Source of the DNA: Physcomitrium patens
Lineage: Eukaryota; Streptophyta; Bryopsida; Funariales; Funariaceae
Assembly: GCF_000002425.4 (NCBI RefSeq)
Contig: NC_037254.1
Span: 15,412,712 to 15,476,711 of the forward strand
DNA length: 64,000 nucleotides
Direction of reading: 5' to 3'
The notes below the pieces were generated by a model that saw only the letters and a program-made list of their open reading frames with translations, did not search any database and was not told the DNA's origin. Both the position numbers and the translations under genes were made by a program. Within the stretch, counting starts at the first letter, position 1; every line of letters begins with the position of its first letter. Positions 1 through 13,224 of the stretch are shown here, piece by piece.

Positions 1-981
1 AATATGCGCAAAGCTTACAGGATGCGAGGATTAGTGAACATGGAAGGGATGGAATGCTGCCCACAAGGCTTGGGCTCCGGCACTTGATTTCCCGCCATAG
101 CGAACTTGGTCACAGAACCTCCCTCCCGCTCTCGGCAGAAGAATGAGTGAAGGGGTTGGAGCGCCTGAAGTTCCCGCTTCCGCCCTCCCCCCCTCCCTTC
201 CTTGGTGGCCCGACTAGGCTCCTGCCCGCTTCTGCTGCCCCTCCTCCCAGTGAAGAAATGGACCGTTTGCTATTTCGGGCAGACATTTCCCTCTTTTGTG
301 CAGCCCAAGGTCTATGTATTTTTAGATTGATAAACCTGATCTCTTAAGATTCTCTCAATCTTCTCATTTCAAAAGATACCGCAGTTTAGGAAGAAGAGGA
401 GGGCAGGGGCCCATCAACAAGGAGAAGATTACCCTAAGACCAGAGATTACTCTAAAACTCAAACCCCCCCCCTTCCCAAATAAGTATTCTTTGATCATCT
501 GCACTTCATACAATTTGTTAGTCTAGAACTAACTACACATTGACAGTTAGTTCATTACTGTTTTTGACATATTTTCTCAATCTACTAACTCAAATAAAAA
601 TAATATTCCATTTTCAAACTCGCAATCAAAACTTTAATTGTTTGACAGTGCGCTTTTATATAAAATAAAATAAAATAAATTTGTAAAAACGATGCCTTCA
701 ATTTGTAACCACAATTATATAAATTGGCTTTCAAAAATTAAAGATTTTTATTTTAAAAAATTGCAGTTCAATCAATTAAGCAAATTACATTGTAGTTCAT
801 TTTTTTTTTAAATATGAACATTAAATTAAGAAAAATATGAAAAAAATTAAATATATTTTTAATTTGAGAATAATTTTATTACAATGATGCATATCAATAT
901 GCATAACATGCGTCATGATAACTTAAGGTTCCATTATTTCATTATTTTTAAGGAAAAAAATGCCTGTGACCATGTGTGAGA

Positions 982-984
<3 letters not shown>

Positions 985-1014
<30 letters not shown>
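985..1014. repeat. (AT)n microsatellite
   Basis: An uninterrupted run of about 15 AT dinucleotides in AT-rich intergenic DNA. Confidence 0.95.
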
Positions 1015-1016
<2 letters not shown>

Positions 1017-1558
1017 GGATTGTTTAGGATTACAAACCTAAATAACAACTCTGCATGTGTTTGTTCAATAAAGGGTTGTGTACAAGAAATAAAATACAAG
1101 TTTCTGAAGAAAAGGATAATTTAATATATAACACTAAAGTTTGTATTGGTATTGATGTGATAATTTATATATCATAATTATTGTTTTTTGTTATTGTTGT
1201 GTTAGCACTTTATACCTTGAAGCCCACTTTGAAAGAACATGTTCACAGATCCTATTGAGGTCCCTTGCTTGGTGAAGAAAAGTTGTCTTTTGGAAACCTT
1301 GTCCTTTGGATACAATACTATTCAATATCATGTATAATACTATACAATACTATACAATATTATTATCAAAGGAAGGTTCTAGCTGACAATACTATTCACT
1401 ATCATGTAAGAATCTGTATTCTACCTCACCTTTTTCTCTTAGTTCTTTTGGACTTATTTATCTAAATATGAAGCCAACTTTAAAATGTTTTCCAATTTCA
1501 ACCAATCAAAACATTTAAAAGTTAAGATCTCTCACTTCATCCCTAAATATAAAGTATC

Positions 1559-1597
1559 TATATATATATATATTTATATATATATATATATATATAT
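1559..1597. repeat. (TA)n microsatellite, one interruption
   Basis: A run of TA dinucleotides about 39 bp long with a single TTTA interruption. Confidence 0.95.
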
Positions 1598-2176
1598 CAA
1601 GAAATTATTTCTAGAGCTACAGAGCACAGCTGTACAGGGATTATTGTACAAGTGAACCCTCTGAAACAACAAATATGTTGCCAGAGTGGATGAAAGAAGG
1701 GCAGGAATGGATGGAAAAAAGGCGCTGGGCCTGGGCCTCCTGTTGTCTCTCTCTCAGCTCAGCTGTTTCTTTACTTCTTAATGTGAGAGAGAGAATTGTG
1801 TGTGTGTGTGAGAATGGAGTGAATCAAATCTCCAGCTTGAGGGGATTGTTGGGGATGAATGAGAGCATGAAACCTGTCGCCATCGCATCCATTTGTCACG
1901 TTCCCATGCACCTAACTCACTCAGAATTCCCTTTCCTCCCTTCCCTTCCCTTATTCCTGCGTAAATAAGCTTCCTCGTTCCACTCTGTAACTCGTCCTCT
2001 TGCATTCTGGGATCGTTCACTCATTAGAAAATGTTCTCAAGATCATTTTCTCAAAACGCCACTGGAACTTGAAACGCTTGCTTGAGAGTTGGGGTTGTTT
2101 TTAGTTAAATCTTTTGAGTTGGCCTCTACAGAGATTAGGCTATTGCGTGGAATTTGATTGTTTTTGAGTTGGAGCC

Positions 2177-3731
2177 ATGGGAGTCGAGAAGGTTCAAGAG
2201 TTGATACTGCAGAATCCTCTCATTATTTTCAGGTGGGCATTCCATAAGGATTTTCCACTCCACTTCTAAAAGCTCTTGAAAAGGTGGTTAAGTTGCAGGT
2301 GTGCTCCGATTTCCGATGCTGCAGAATTGCTCTATTAAATGATTGAGTGAAAAGAAAAAAAAATATATTGTCTTCATTCAAGTAAAATACACAATGCAAT
2401 TGCAAGTATAAGGGACCCTCTACCTCGTCTCTTAGATTTTGAGGGCCAGAGACTCTTCTCCGACAGTTTCTTGAATTTGTCTTTGTGCTCTTGTAGATGG
2501 AGAACTGTGCTAGCGATATTTTTTTGTTTATTTTTGTTTGATATCGATATCTTGTCCTTGTAAAAGTAAACAATTTTCACATAAAATGCTTCCCTCGTGG
2601 AGATGAGAGTTCATGCTATGTGATCAATTTTTGGGACCGTGGAGTGTTGGCAGTTAGTTTTATAGTGTGGTAGAATGTGAAGACAGCATGATCTTGACCC
2701 ACTGCTTGTATGGGCTTTAAAATTGCAGCAAGAGTTACTGCCCCTACTGCCGAAACGTCAAGGAGCTCCTGAAGGGTTTAGGGGCTGAAGCTAAAGTGGT
2801 AGAACTCGACAGAGAAAGTAAGTTTATTTTGTATTTTCCATCTTGTATTCACATTCAGGTTCCTCTCAGATTCAGAACATGACTAGTCTGTTCGAATCAA
2901 AGTACAAAGTAAGCAGTGCATAGCATCTAAAGCAGAATCAGTGATTTTTGCCATCTGTTGGTTAGGATTCTGACTTATTTAAGTTTTCCCTGGAATATAT
3001 CAAGCGCTGTGAAAGGGATACCTGCTGTTGCAAGTGTTACAAATATGTTCCTTTTTGTTCTAGATGCTAGCCATAGAAGCCTAAGTGCAGGTCTCGTTCG
3101 TGAGCATGCATGTGAATCGTTCGTGAAAGCATATTCACCATCGGTGTATGAGATTGAGCACTACGTCCTTCAATGGGATATTTATTCAAGTCAGATGAAC
3201 TGTGTTCTAACTTTAGTCGGGGTGGCAGAGGATGGAGCTGAGATGCTAAATGAGCTTGGGGAAGTCTCTAAGCAATGAACAGTGCCTAATGTTTTTGTCG
3301 GAGGTGAACACATTGGTGGTAATGATGGTAAGTACCACTATTGTAATCATGGCTGTGCGATGATGCGGTCTGTTAAGCCTTCGCTTCTGTGCTGATTGCT
3401 GATTCTAATCTTTGCATATGTACTGCTGTTATGAGCATGGCTTTGGTGGGGGGAAGCTATTTAAAAGCACTGGGAGCCTGTATCCTGACAATGTGGTGGG
3501 TATTGTAATCCAGCCACTAAAGCAGCACATAAGAAAGGTACCCTCCACCCTAAATTGAAGAATGCTGGCGCTTTCAAAAAAGGCAAAGGTGAGGCGACTA
3601 AGGTAGAAGCACTTACTACCAAGGATACTGCGAAAGTAGAGGAGACTAAGGCCGATGTGGTGCAGAATATGCTGAAGGGCGTCGAGGACAAGACGAAGGT
3701 TGGACTTCCAGTGAAGGATATCGTAGTTTAG
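2177..3731 (+). pseudogene. GRX: CPYC-type glutaredoxin gene with an in-frame stop
   Basis: Class I glutaredoxins reduce disulfides and glutathionylated proteins with glutathione. Exons 2177-2232, 2729-2817, 3229-3327 and 3514-3731 join in phase through GT-AG introns. The start reads MGVEKVQELILQNPLIIFSK, with no targeting peptide, suggesting a cytosolic form. The active site CPYC is codons 23-26; TVPNVFVGG (cis-proline) and GGND follow in exon 3. Codon 65 is TGA (3276-3278), exactly where relatives have Arg in GQRTVPN; CGA to TGA is one C-to-T change at a CpG. The frame stays open for the remaining 89 codons, so the lesion looks recent, or this is a non-functional allele or an assembly error. 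After the usual end of the fold (LKNAGAF) there is an unusual Lys/Glu-rich tail of about 43 residues. Exon structure is clear; whether a shortened product is made is unknown. Confidence 0.85.
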
Positions 3732-3754
3732 GCGCGAAGGGATTCTTTTAACAA

Positions 3755-3784
3755 GCAAACAAACAAACAAACAAACAAACAAAC
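3755..3784 (+). repeat. (CAAA)n microsatellite
   Basis: Seven or so CAAA units just after the glutaredoxin stop codon, probably within its 3' UTR. Confidence 0.9.
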
Positions 3785-4715
3785 TTCTAGTGCAGATATC
3801 GATTTAGACCAGATGCCACAAATGTGAGTCTGTCTGCCATGAACTTACAGATGGAACCATGTAGTTCCAACTCTCTCTTTACAGAGATCCACAGCGAATC
3901 TGAAGAGTGCATTTGAAGCTCTCACGCGCTTTTATAACTTCTCTTGGTTATGCGTATCACAGTTGCGACTGTGTCGGCCATCACTTAGCAGAGTTTAAAT
4001 CTGATAGGTTCCAGTACGTGCAAACCGTAGACAGTAATAAAACCGAGAGTTTGGGTTGTGTGCACTCGCAGCATGATTGTGTTCGCAACCTACCCATTGA
4101 TATATTCATCAGACGCCTCCCTGAATGTTTTGCACATCTCTCCTGACGTGTACAACTGTTGCGATCTGGCTAGAGAGGTAGGGATCAAAGTGCTGATCGT
4201 GGTGACGAACATTTTAAGGGTAATCAAGTTGAAGAGAACATAGTGCTGAGCAGCAGAATTCTCTCTTGTACATTCACAGATCGTATACGTAGAACCTTGA
4301 CAATCTTGTAAACTTTATGTACATTTGCGAATCTCCAAAAAAGTTTCTTGGGTTTATGGTGCAGATTTAAGCTCTTTTGCCGTAAACCAAGGATTTTTGA
4401 TATTAGGATGACATAGAACTTCTTGTAGTGATGATGTACATTATATAAATGATCTTGTGGCCAAGTATTAATGACGGTTGCAAGCTGTGCTATCACAGGC
4501 TGAACCTTTGATGCGTAGGTCTAATAAACCAGCTCATCTATTAACATTCAAATATACTCAGCTTAAGAACGTCACGTGGGCATTAGCTATTCGTTTTAAG
4601 TTTTAGATAAGCAATGCTATGCCAATGCTATAACTTCAAATCTAGAAATGAAAACTGCTTTGGGATATCGTTGAATGAGGACTATTGTATCTTCTTGCAT
4701 TTCATGAGTTGTCCC
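3785..4715. other. Intergenic DNA between convergent genes
   Basis: This holds the 3' UTRs of the glutaredoxin gene (+) and the ASCC2-like gene (-), which converge here. Short open frames exist on both strands, but none resembles a known protein and none has flanking splice signals that make a longer gene. Confidence 0.6.
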
Positions 4716-7700
4716 TTACAAGCCCGATAAACCTGCAAAATGCTTCTTCATCGACTGATCCTTTCTCCGGTGGTTATCGTTAGATTTCGATGAATAACGT
4801 CCTCTGCCAGGTGGACCGCCTCTACCCCGAGTGCTTGAGCCTCTACCACCAGGTATTTGTGCGCCCACGTTCCCCGAACTCTCTCTTTCATCTGCAATCA
4901 CGGCTGGCACATTGCCACCGGCTCCTAAACCAAACATCGTCTCTTCTTCTTCCATGCGGGAGGCCTCATATTCTTCAACCGTAGCATAGCTCGCTTCTGC
5001 ACCAGCCACCTGCACAATGAAAATATCCGAATTAAACACTGGAACTGCTCCACCAAATATTACAAATCCGTGTGCCATCTAGGAACAAGTGGTCAAAGCT
5101 GCTTCCCTAATCCCTTGATATAATAGGCAACTTCGTACAGGTAGCTCCATGAACATGTTCTTAGAGATGTGTGAGAAAAGAGGAAAAAGAAGCCGCAACA
5201 TACATGAAGCTAAAATCATAGAAGCTGACAAAAATTCTATACAGCTTATTTACAAAAAACCAACATTCCAGCAAATTAGACCAGAAAAGGAGCACTTGTG
5301 GTACAGTGGCGGATACCTTGTAGGTGTAAAGCTTTCCATCCTTGAGATAGAAGTTTGCAGTTGGGTCAGCTTTTCCTTTTCCTCTTCCTTTTCCTCTTTG
5401 TGACTTGCCCCCTCGTGCAGATGCAGAAGTTCCTTGAGATGGTGGAACCTTACCCCCATCTGCAGGGTTCACTGCTATTTTAGACAAACTTTCATCAGAT
5501 GGGGCAACCCAACCGGAGCTGTTAGATTCAGGGGCTATAGAAGTGGACTTGCGATTAGAAGTAGATTGAAGGTCACCACGGCCCGAGAGCTGGTGCCCTG
5601 TCCTACTAGTGTTAGCAGAGGAAATCGGGTCTGGCATGTGCAGCACTGCTGGACCTCTCGACTTGGAGGCTTCGTGTTGTCTGATCTGCCTGCGATCAGA
5701 AGTTTGGTCAGACGTTGGTTGGTGCAACCCACCTTTCGTGAAGATCGTTTTTCCGTCGGACTTCCGGTCTAAGACCTCACCGACAGCGTTACCAGAAGCA
5801 GAATAACGTTTGCTTTTATCTACCAAATTCTCAGTTTCTTCTTCTTTATCAATGTCTGCTGAATAAGTGCCTGCCAGATCATCAAATGAATCGTCATACT
5901 CATCTTCATACTCATACTGTTTCGCAGCCCTAAGAGTTGCACTAATAGATGCATCTTTCTCCCTACTATCGATGAACTGGTTGAAAGTTCCATCTTGTTT
6001 GCCACGTCTTATGAATCGTCCTTGGTTAGCGTTGGCAGCTTGTGCCTTCGATAAATCTTCCGTAGCTGCAGCAGAAAATGACGGTCTTCTACTTGGAGTT
6101 CCCTCTCTTTCGCTACTAGTTGCACTCCCATCCAGCGTACGAGAAGAAACCCTGGCAGATGAGCCGCTGGCGTCATAACCAATGACACCCTTCCCTTTCG
6201 ATTCCACTCGAGGTTCCTCAAGTAACTTGCCCTTCCCTTTGTCTTTTGAAGATTCAACTTTCCTGCTAGGTTTTGTGGGCAGTGTGCGGTCCAAAGAAGC
6301 CAAGTCGGGGTGGATTTTATCCTCCAAAATGCAAGATATAACTCTCTCAGGATCATTATCATATGCTTCCAAGCATACAGCTACAAAGCCATCTCCGAAC
6401 TCGGGAAATATTTCCTTGACCTGACTAATCTTCGATTGTAACATAACTGCTTCTTCCTCCTGCACGTTGTCCTGCTTTTTCAACCGTTCGTTCTGGTTGG
6501 ATACTCGCGGAGCTTGGCGCCCGCTAACTAAGGACAGCAGATACTCATATTGAGTACCATCTAGGAGTAATGAACCTGCAATCATAAACCAATAAACTTG
6601 ATTCCCCTGCTCCTTGGTAATTGCTGGACACTAAATTTTCTTGAAAGGCGGCCGATTGATCTACAAAAAGTCCCCAATTAACGGCAGATATACTTACTAC
6701 AATGCAAGATTTATATCCTGAGTAATTTCCTGTTGACGGATTGACATCGGATACTAAGTTATTTAAATCATACACTAATTCGGTAGTACGTTATTTGTGT
6801 TTGAAAGTTTCACCATGTCATATAATGAAAAAAACACGTCGACAAACTAAACGTTGGCACTACCGTTGCATTACGGCACAAGTGGTATCTCTAATAACTT
6901 TAAACTCTAGAATGTGCCCAAGTTCTTGATTCTAAACGTTATTCACTTGGAACTGTACTTACAAACAACCAAAAAAATCTTGGGAGAGGACTGAAGATAC
7001 TCACCACTCTGGCAACGCTCGTGAACTACCTCACAAAGTCCATGTCGTTTTTCCATTACACGCAAAAGAGCTCCCATGTGCGTTCCTGATTTATTGGAAA
7101 CAAAAGATGCCAAAGCTTTTTCTAGATGGCTTTCTTCGAGAGTTTGAGTCATGACAATAGCAGCTTGCACTAACAGTTCCCCTTTCGCAATTGGATCAAA
7201 AATCGCCTTTATGGGTTCAGCAGTTCCACCCAAACTAGGAAAGTCACCAAATTTAGCAATTTCTTCATCTTCCGTTTCCAGAAAGCATGTTTCTAGGATT
7301 TTCCAGGTAAATTTTACAATTCTGGATTTGAGGCGTTTCACCTGATTTTGACAAGCAGCCTCTACGGCCTCCACTGATGACAATTTCTGAATTAAGTTGC
7401 TCAATACTGGTAGCATGTATTCGTAGATTGCACTTAGAGCAGGAAGGAACATGCCAATCCTCTCACTGCCACACCAAATATAAAGTGTGAGTAATGCCAA
7501 TGGCAATTTTTGAGAAGAACATTTGAAAACAGATTTGATCAATTTTATCACGTTTTCATTTTTAAGATCCGCAAAGAAATGGTCAGTAGAAGCAAGTACC
7601 TTGTCGTTCCGGCAGTAATGAGAGTAAAAGCTGCAGGTGAATATGACCTAATAAAAGAATCAAGCGTGATAATCACATCATTCAAGTATTCCACAATCTG

Positions 7701-9794
7701 CGCCAAAAATCATATTAGAGAACGTCAGCGAAAACAACATAAAATGATGATATCAGGCATCGAATTGCTCCGCTGCTTAAATAGTTCAGACTTCCTTTAA
7801 GCAGGTACAATATTGAATTTGATCCGTGGCAATGAAATATCAATCACCTCCGTGGGTTGTTCCTTCGCTGCGTCCACTCCACTCTTCTGCAATGATTGCA
7901 GATGGCAGAAAAAGAGGCTCAAAAAATAACACATAAACTCCCGTTCATATAAGAATGCAACATGAGTTTGTGAAGCTTTGAATCTGTGATGCAGCTGAAA
8001 GCAAAGTGAAAATGAACCCAACGAAAAGAAAAAGTTGTGAAACAGTATTGAACACTCACAAGCATCATTATGTGGCAGCGGTTATACACTGCATCAATTC
8101 TTTCCAAAACTGGAGCCACCATTGCGGCCAATTCACTAGCGAAGCTGGGCTGAGCTCTAAAAACATTGCAAACCTTGAACCATACCCACAAATTCCAAAT
8201 GATAATCCCGAATTTCAATTACAGAAAAAAAATATGAGAGCAAACTCGAGAAACAAGATTCTTCTAAACTGAGAAATAACGAGGAGACAGTTACCAAACG
8301 GCTGGTCAATTCATGATTATCGTGCTCGTATACAGCGCAAATATCTAGAAGCTTAGGTAAACTTAGTAGCTTAAAGTCCTTCAAAAGACCTGAAGCAGGA
8401 ACACCACCATACCACCAAACATCAGAGCATGAACCAGCCAATAAACTATTTGCATCTAGGATCGCCTGCAAGGTTAGGTTCGGCATATAAAACCTTCAAA
8501 AATTAACACAAAAGCGCAACAATAGACACAATAGACTTATCAAGATCTAAACGGCTGACAGCAGACTTCATATAGAAAACCTTACCGGCATGCTCTTTAG
8601 CGGATAAACATTGTCTAGATGGTAATCCGGGTTCTTGATGCGTTGAACTGCGGAAATAAAACGCATTTACATACGCCAAAATCAGCAACACCAGAGCATG
8701 CAATCAAAATTTGACACGGTTGAAAACAAACATCAATAGAATAACGCTGATAAACTAATGAGAAACCACAAGTGTATGTCTGCCTCTACATATATTCAAT
8801 AGAACAAAAATCGTAAGAAGGGAGAGCACTCACATCCTGTATAGAAGCATGAATACTCTCCGACTAAGGTCTCCATCACCAACAATGACCCCAGCTGTCT
8901 GCTTGCTGCTCGTTATGAATGCAGTGCTATCATACCATCTTCTTCGAAAATGAAGGTAGTTGTCGATAAAGGTATCCAGCGATTCATCCATTGTAACTGC
9001 ATATTTTAATCTTCAGTTAGCTACATCTTACACTGAAAGCGCAACTATCTGTTACGAGGAGAACCTCTAATTGATATTTTCCGGACGCACCTGGTTGTCA
9101 CCTTCTGATACACATGATAATTTAAATAAAAGCTTGTATCATTTGCTAGCAGTAACAAGGGCCCCAGAAACACCACGTAAAAGCCATAATAAAACTCCCT
9201 TATTAATGTAGACAAGGGACAGACAGCTTAAATAAAACAAGAGTGCATCAAATAATGAAGTGCATTAAGCATACCTTTCTGCCAAAATTCCGGTGGAGGG
9301 CAGCGTAAGAGGAAAGCAAGTTGTTGATTTAAATAATCGACGACCTCCTGTGCTTCTGAAGCATCAATTCCTCCATCCTTCTCCCCCAATCCCGCGGCCA
9401 CAGCATCGTCTTGAGGAAGGTAAGGCAGAAACAACCCTTGCAGTTTGGCCGCACTAAATGCTGAATGCTTGACCTCATTGCCTCTTGGAGCAGCAATGGA
9501 AGTGCTGAGTGCAACCTCTGGGGTAGCATCGTCAAATAAACTATCGAAATCAGAGTTCATCAGATACGAAGTCGTGCTGCTAGTGCCGAAAAAGGACCCT
9601 ACATCTGGTACATTACCACTGAAAGCACTGGAATCACCAGAAGAAAAGACGGAAAGACTACTATAAGGATCCAACGCGGTAGAGGACTTGTTGTGGAACC
9701 CGGGCGGTTTTGTCATTTTTGAAGTATCATCCTTCCCTTTCCCTTTCAATTCGTGTGAAGTTCGATATTCCGAACGCCTCAGCTGCGACTCCAT
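4716..9794 (-). CDS. ASCC2: ASCC2-like CUE-domain protein (activating signal cointegrator 1 complex subunit 2 homologue)
   Basis: Animal ASCC2 and yeast Cue3 bind ubiquitin through a CUE domain and work with the ASCC3/Slh1 helicase in ribosome rescue and alkylation repair; plant members are little studied. Ten exons on the minus strand join in phase to 1034 codons: 9794-9275, 8996-8834, 8647-8586, 8389-8295, 8173-8060, 7886-7848, 7697-7600, 7465-7005, 6575-5317 and 5009-4716. The N-terminal half (about residues 135-520) carries the conserved ASCC2 core, for example RRWYDST, SAKEHAG and LPKLLDICAVY. The CUE domain is residues 565-604 (VKEIFPEFGDGF, ERVISCIL). A long acidic, Ser-rich linker follows, then KDGKLYTYK and a C-terminal RGG-like box (about 990-1008). 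Exon 4 could start 76 nt earlier, but the chosen acceptor keeps the family spacing. The start ATG lies in a CT-rich leader context. Confidence 0.92.
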
Positions 9795-10700
9795 ACCCTG
9801 AATACGGGCACCCCAGCAGAACTTTAAGATTCAAGCAAGTGACGTGCTTGGCGATCCGACCAATGATCAATCAAAGCTGCCTCTACAACCGATTAAACTA
9901 TACCAAGTAAATCAAACATAGACTGTGGCAATCCAAAAACTGTAATCTACGAAAAACCATCTCCGATAGAACACAAACCCCTAATCGATGGAAATCATAA
10001 AAAGAAAAAAAGAAACAAAGAGGCTCATTGCTTGTCCACGAGAGTCAACGCATCAAACATGAAACGCCCCAACACGCGCTCAGGAACCCTAGAACCAGAA
10101 TTGGGATCAATTCCGAACCTGTACTCAGCAAGACCGGAGTCAGCAGCAAGCCATGCGCGGAGGAGGAGGAGGAAGAAGAAGAAACAGGGGAGCAGAGAAC
10201 CCTAATTGGTAGCCAGCTGAGCTGAGTTGCAGGAACCACCAGGGCTGACGCTGTCCGGTGCACCAGATGGATTGCACGAAAGGGAAGAGAAGAGAAGGGG
10301 AGGGGAGGAGAGAATAAAGAAGAGAAGAGTGTGATGCAGAGACAGAGAGAGATAGATGATGCCGACATTGACAGTGATGATTATGCAGACTGAGATGAGG
10401 GCTGCTCTCCTCCAGCATTGCGATGACGACGATGGTGTATCCAGCTGTGCATCTCCCTTCCCGTCCCTTCCTTCGTGGTGCCGACTTGTGGGAGGGATGA
10501 ACTTTTCCCAAATCCAAAGCTTGGGATGGTGGTAGTACAAGGATGGTAAATTCAATTGAACAACCATTCTCTAAAAAACAATGTAAAATAAATTTGTTAC
10601 TAGTAAAATGTCTCTTAAAAAAAATCCACATTCTTGTGTACATAAAAAGTTTCAAAGCCAAGATGTTGGTTGTGTCAAGAACTTGTATTAATAAACTAAT
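9795..10700 (-). promoter_or_regulatory. 5' leader and promoter region of the ASCC2-like gene
   Basis: Upstream of the ATG at 9794, read on the minus strand, the DNA becomes rich in CT and CTCT runs (about 10150-10480), as is common in plant 5' UTRs and core promoters. Open frames here are low-complexity Leu/Ser/Pro translations of this CT-rich strand and are not supported as genes. The block ends at the boundary of retrotransposon E0. Confidence 0.5.
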
Positions 10701-11642
10701 TGTCAAGGACATGAATCTCGAAGAAAGAAATCTTCAATACACTCTTAAAACATTGAAAAGAACTAGAAAGTCACTCAAAGATGATGAATTATTGAACTAG
10801 AATGGCTATTGCCAAAAACAAGAAGATTAGAAAGTTTAGAAACAAGATTAAGGACTAAAAAGGCATTGACAAGAGTGAAGAAGGCTTCACTCTTGCCTCC
10901 ATATATACTCTTAATTAGGAGCTATGTGGCAATGTCCTATGGGACCTCTAAAACATGTTGACTTTGCAAGATACATATCATAACTTACAAAGTAAGTTTT
11001 CTATATGTATGCGACATAGTTATCTTCTTCTACAAGCTACCAACACGTGGTTGTGAGCCATTGAATTGACTCATTTTGATATTTAGTATAAAAAATACAC
11101 TTATTGTGCTTAAAACATAAATTTTATGAGTTAATATTAGAATTTTAATAAAAAATAGAAAATAGATTGCTAGTAGCGGACATGTTATCTAGGATAGAGT
11201 TTAGTGAGAAAAAACTATAAAGACTATATTTTTCTAGTTAGCTAATACTAGAGGAATTACAAAAGAAGTAGTCTTGGTGTCAAAAAAGAAAAAAGAAAAT
11301 ATAGTGAGGTTTAATTATGATAGATTTGAAGATTTTTTTTCCAAATTCAATAAATCCAAGTGGCAAAGTGATTCTCCTAATTTATGGAAGCCTTTCAAAT
11401 GCAATGGAGGCATCAAATGTACCACGTGGAGTGAAGAAAATAAGATCAACACCCTTTCCTTCAAAGTAAAGTATAGAAATGGAATTCTCATTTTTTGAAG
11501 AATTTTACAAATATTACCTAAATCCTTATAAGTAAAAAACCTTCATTAAAGTTGCAAAGGAGCATAGATTGATGCATGTGAGTAGTCAATCTTAGCATAA
11601 AAAGGTGTTTTAAAGACAATGATTAAGTTAGATTTATCAAAA

Positions 11643-11644
<2 letters not shown>

Positions 11645-11673
<29 letters not shown>
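11645..11673 (+). repeat. Poly-T tract
   Basis: An uninterrupted run of about 29 T residues inside the unclassified insertion. Confidence 0.95.
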
Positions 11674-11676
<3 letters not shown>

Positions 11677-12742
11677 CTTACAAGAGCCATCAACTTTGGT
11701 CACAAAATTAGCTCTTGAATGAAAGAAGGCCGTAGATCCACATTAGGGATCTTAGAGATCAAGGGTAGAGATGTGGCCGCCCTTCCACAAGCCACCACTC
11801 AATTGTATAAGAATGGTTTGGTTTCTCAAGCCTCTCTCTGTCTTTCTTTTGATGAGGGTGAAGCCATACCAAAATGTGGTCTCAACCTTAATCCTAATCT
11901 TATTTTTTTGCTTCTTTCTTGATCTTAGATTTCATTGTGAACTTTAGGAACATATGAGCATTGGTTTTGTGCCATGGGTGGTGCTTGTTGTGGTTTAAAA
12001 GGTGCCCCTTTGCAATTAGTGGTCACCAACCATTTCCATAGTCAAAAGGGTTGACGAGCCTCGGATTTTCCTCAATCAGTCTATGGTTTTTTATGTTTTG
12101 TAATTGAAGATTTTTCATCACGTAGCCCTTTTTATCACCTTTCCAACGAGCTAAGGCCTGCTCAATTTGGAGTTGAAACGAATTTTTGGTGAATTTTTTA
12201 GTACAAAGGAGGCGGTTGCCTTGGCAATTTCAATAACTCAATTTTGAAAAGGCGATTGAGAATTTTGGAAATACAAGCACTTTCAAGCTGATCTTCCAGT
12301 GGCATAGATTGCATTGAATTTGAAGCAATTTTGAATTTTTAACAAATTTTTGAGTGAAGGGGGTCGGCTGTAGTAGCAGGCCCAATGATCCAACTTTGAA
12401 GAAGCATTGCTCGCAGTTTAGGTACTAGATTTCCACGAAAATTGCAAAGCAAGAGATTCTTGAAGTTAAATTTCCAACACAATAAAAATCACTAGATTTG
12501 GAGCTAATTTGGATTTTTGGCGAATTTTGGAGTAAAAAGAAGGTGCTTCCCTCAATCCTTGGGCGTTGTTAAGGTACTTCTCTTGATACCTCTCTTTATT
12601 TTATTTTTTTATTCTTATTTTTATTTTTTTATAATAAATTTTAACTTCTATATTTCAATTTTGGCTTTAATGTTTAACTTTTAATCTTCTCTCTCTTTTT
12701 TTTTATTTTTTATTTTTTATTTTTTAACTTTTATTTTTTTAA

Positions 12743-12775
<33 letters not shown>

Positions 12776-13124
12776 TTTTAATTTTTAACTTTTAATTTTT
12801 AATCCAAACTTTTAAAAAATTATAGTAACTATGGATTAAAAATAATAAATTAATTAATTACTTTTACCATCAATTATTTAAGAAGTAAAAATTTTTATTT
12901 TTTTTTAAAATGATAAAATAATAAAATAATAACACGTAATAAAAATGGCATAATAAAAAAAGATAATAATAATAGTAAAAATAAAATAAAATAAAATAAA
13001 AATTAAACCAGATTATCTAGTTAAAAGAAAAAGAAAGAATTATTTTGCATGAAATTAAAGAGTGAATTATCATTGTGAATGTGAGTAATGTTAGAAGATT
13101 TGATGAATAACTTGGTGTTTTAAG

Positions 13125-13190
13125 AACAAGTAATAAGTGGATTAGAATTTAAATAATAACAAGTAATAAGTGGATTAGAATTTAAAGAAT
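13125..13190 (+). repeat. 33-bp tandem duplication
   Basis: Copies 13125-13157 and 13158-13190 match at 32 of 33 positions (unit contains AAGTAATAAGTGGATTAGAA). Confidence 0.9.
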
Positions 13191-13224
13191 AACTTTATTT
13201 TAAATTCACATAGTTAATTCACTT

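Larger units (their letters stand above)
1..2176. other. Non-coding stretch upstream of the glutaredoxin gene
   Basis: I see no convincing gene here. The first 400 bases are richer in G+C than what follows and could be the 5' end of a gene running off the left edge, but no open frame shows a known protein. From 400 to 2100 the DNA is AT-rich with two long AT microsatellites. The last few hundred bases should hold the promoter and leader of the glutaredoxin gene that starts at 2177; I could not pick out a clear TATA box. Confidence 0.5.

Noticed and set aside
147-347. Short plus-strand frame with Pro-rich translation
   Set aside because: Low complexity, no family resemblance, no splice context or downstream exon.
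3907-4243. Two overlapping plus-strand frames after the glutaredoxin gene
   Set aside because: No recognisable domain and they lie in the expected 3' UTR and intergenic DNA between convergent genes.
8390-8465. Longer version of ASCC2 exon 4 starting at 8465
   Set aside because: It needs a weaker exon-3 donor and adds about 26 residues absent from the family; the acceptor at 8390 keeps the expected spacing and phase.
10045-10712. Several minus-strand frames rich in Ser/Leu/Pro upstream of the ASCC2-like ATG
   Set aside because: They are translations of a CT-rich leader; no conservation expected and the ASCC2 start at 9794 is well supported.
11274-11922. Two small plus-strand frames inside the unclassified insertion
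   Set aside because: No domain, no homologue recognised, surrounded by repeats and poly-T.
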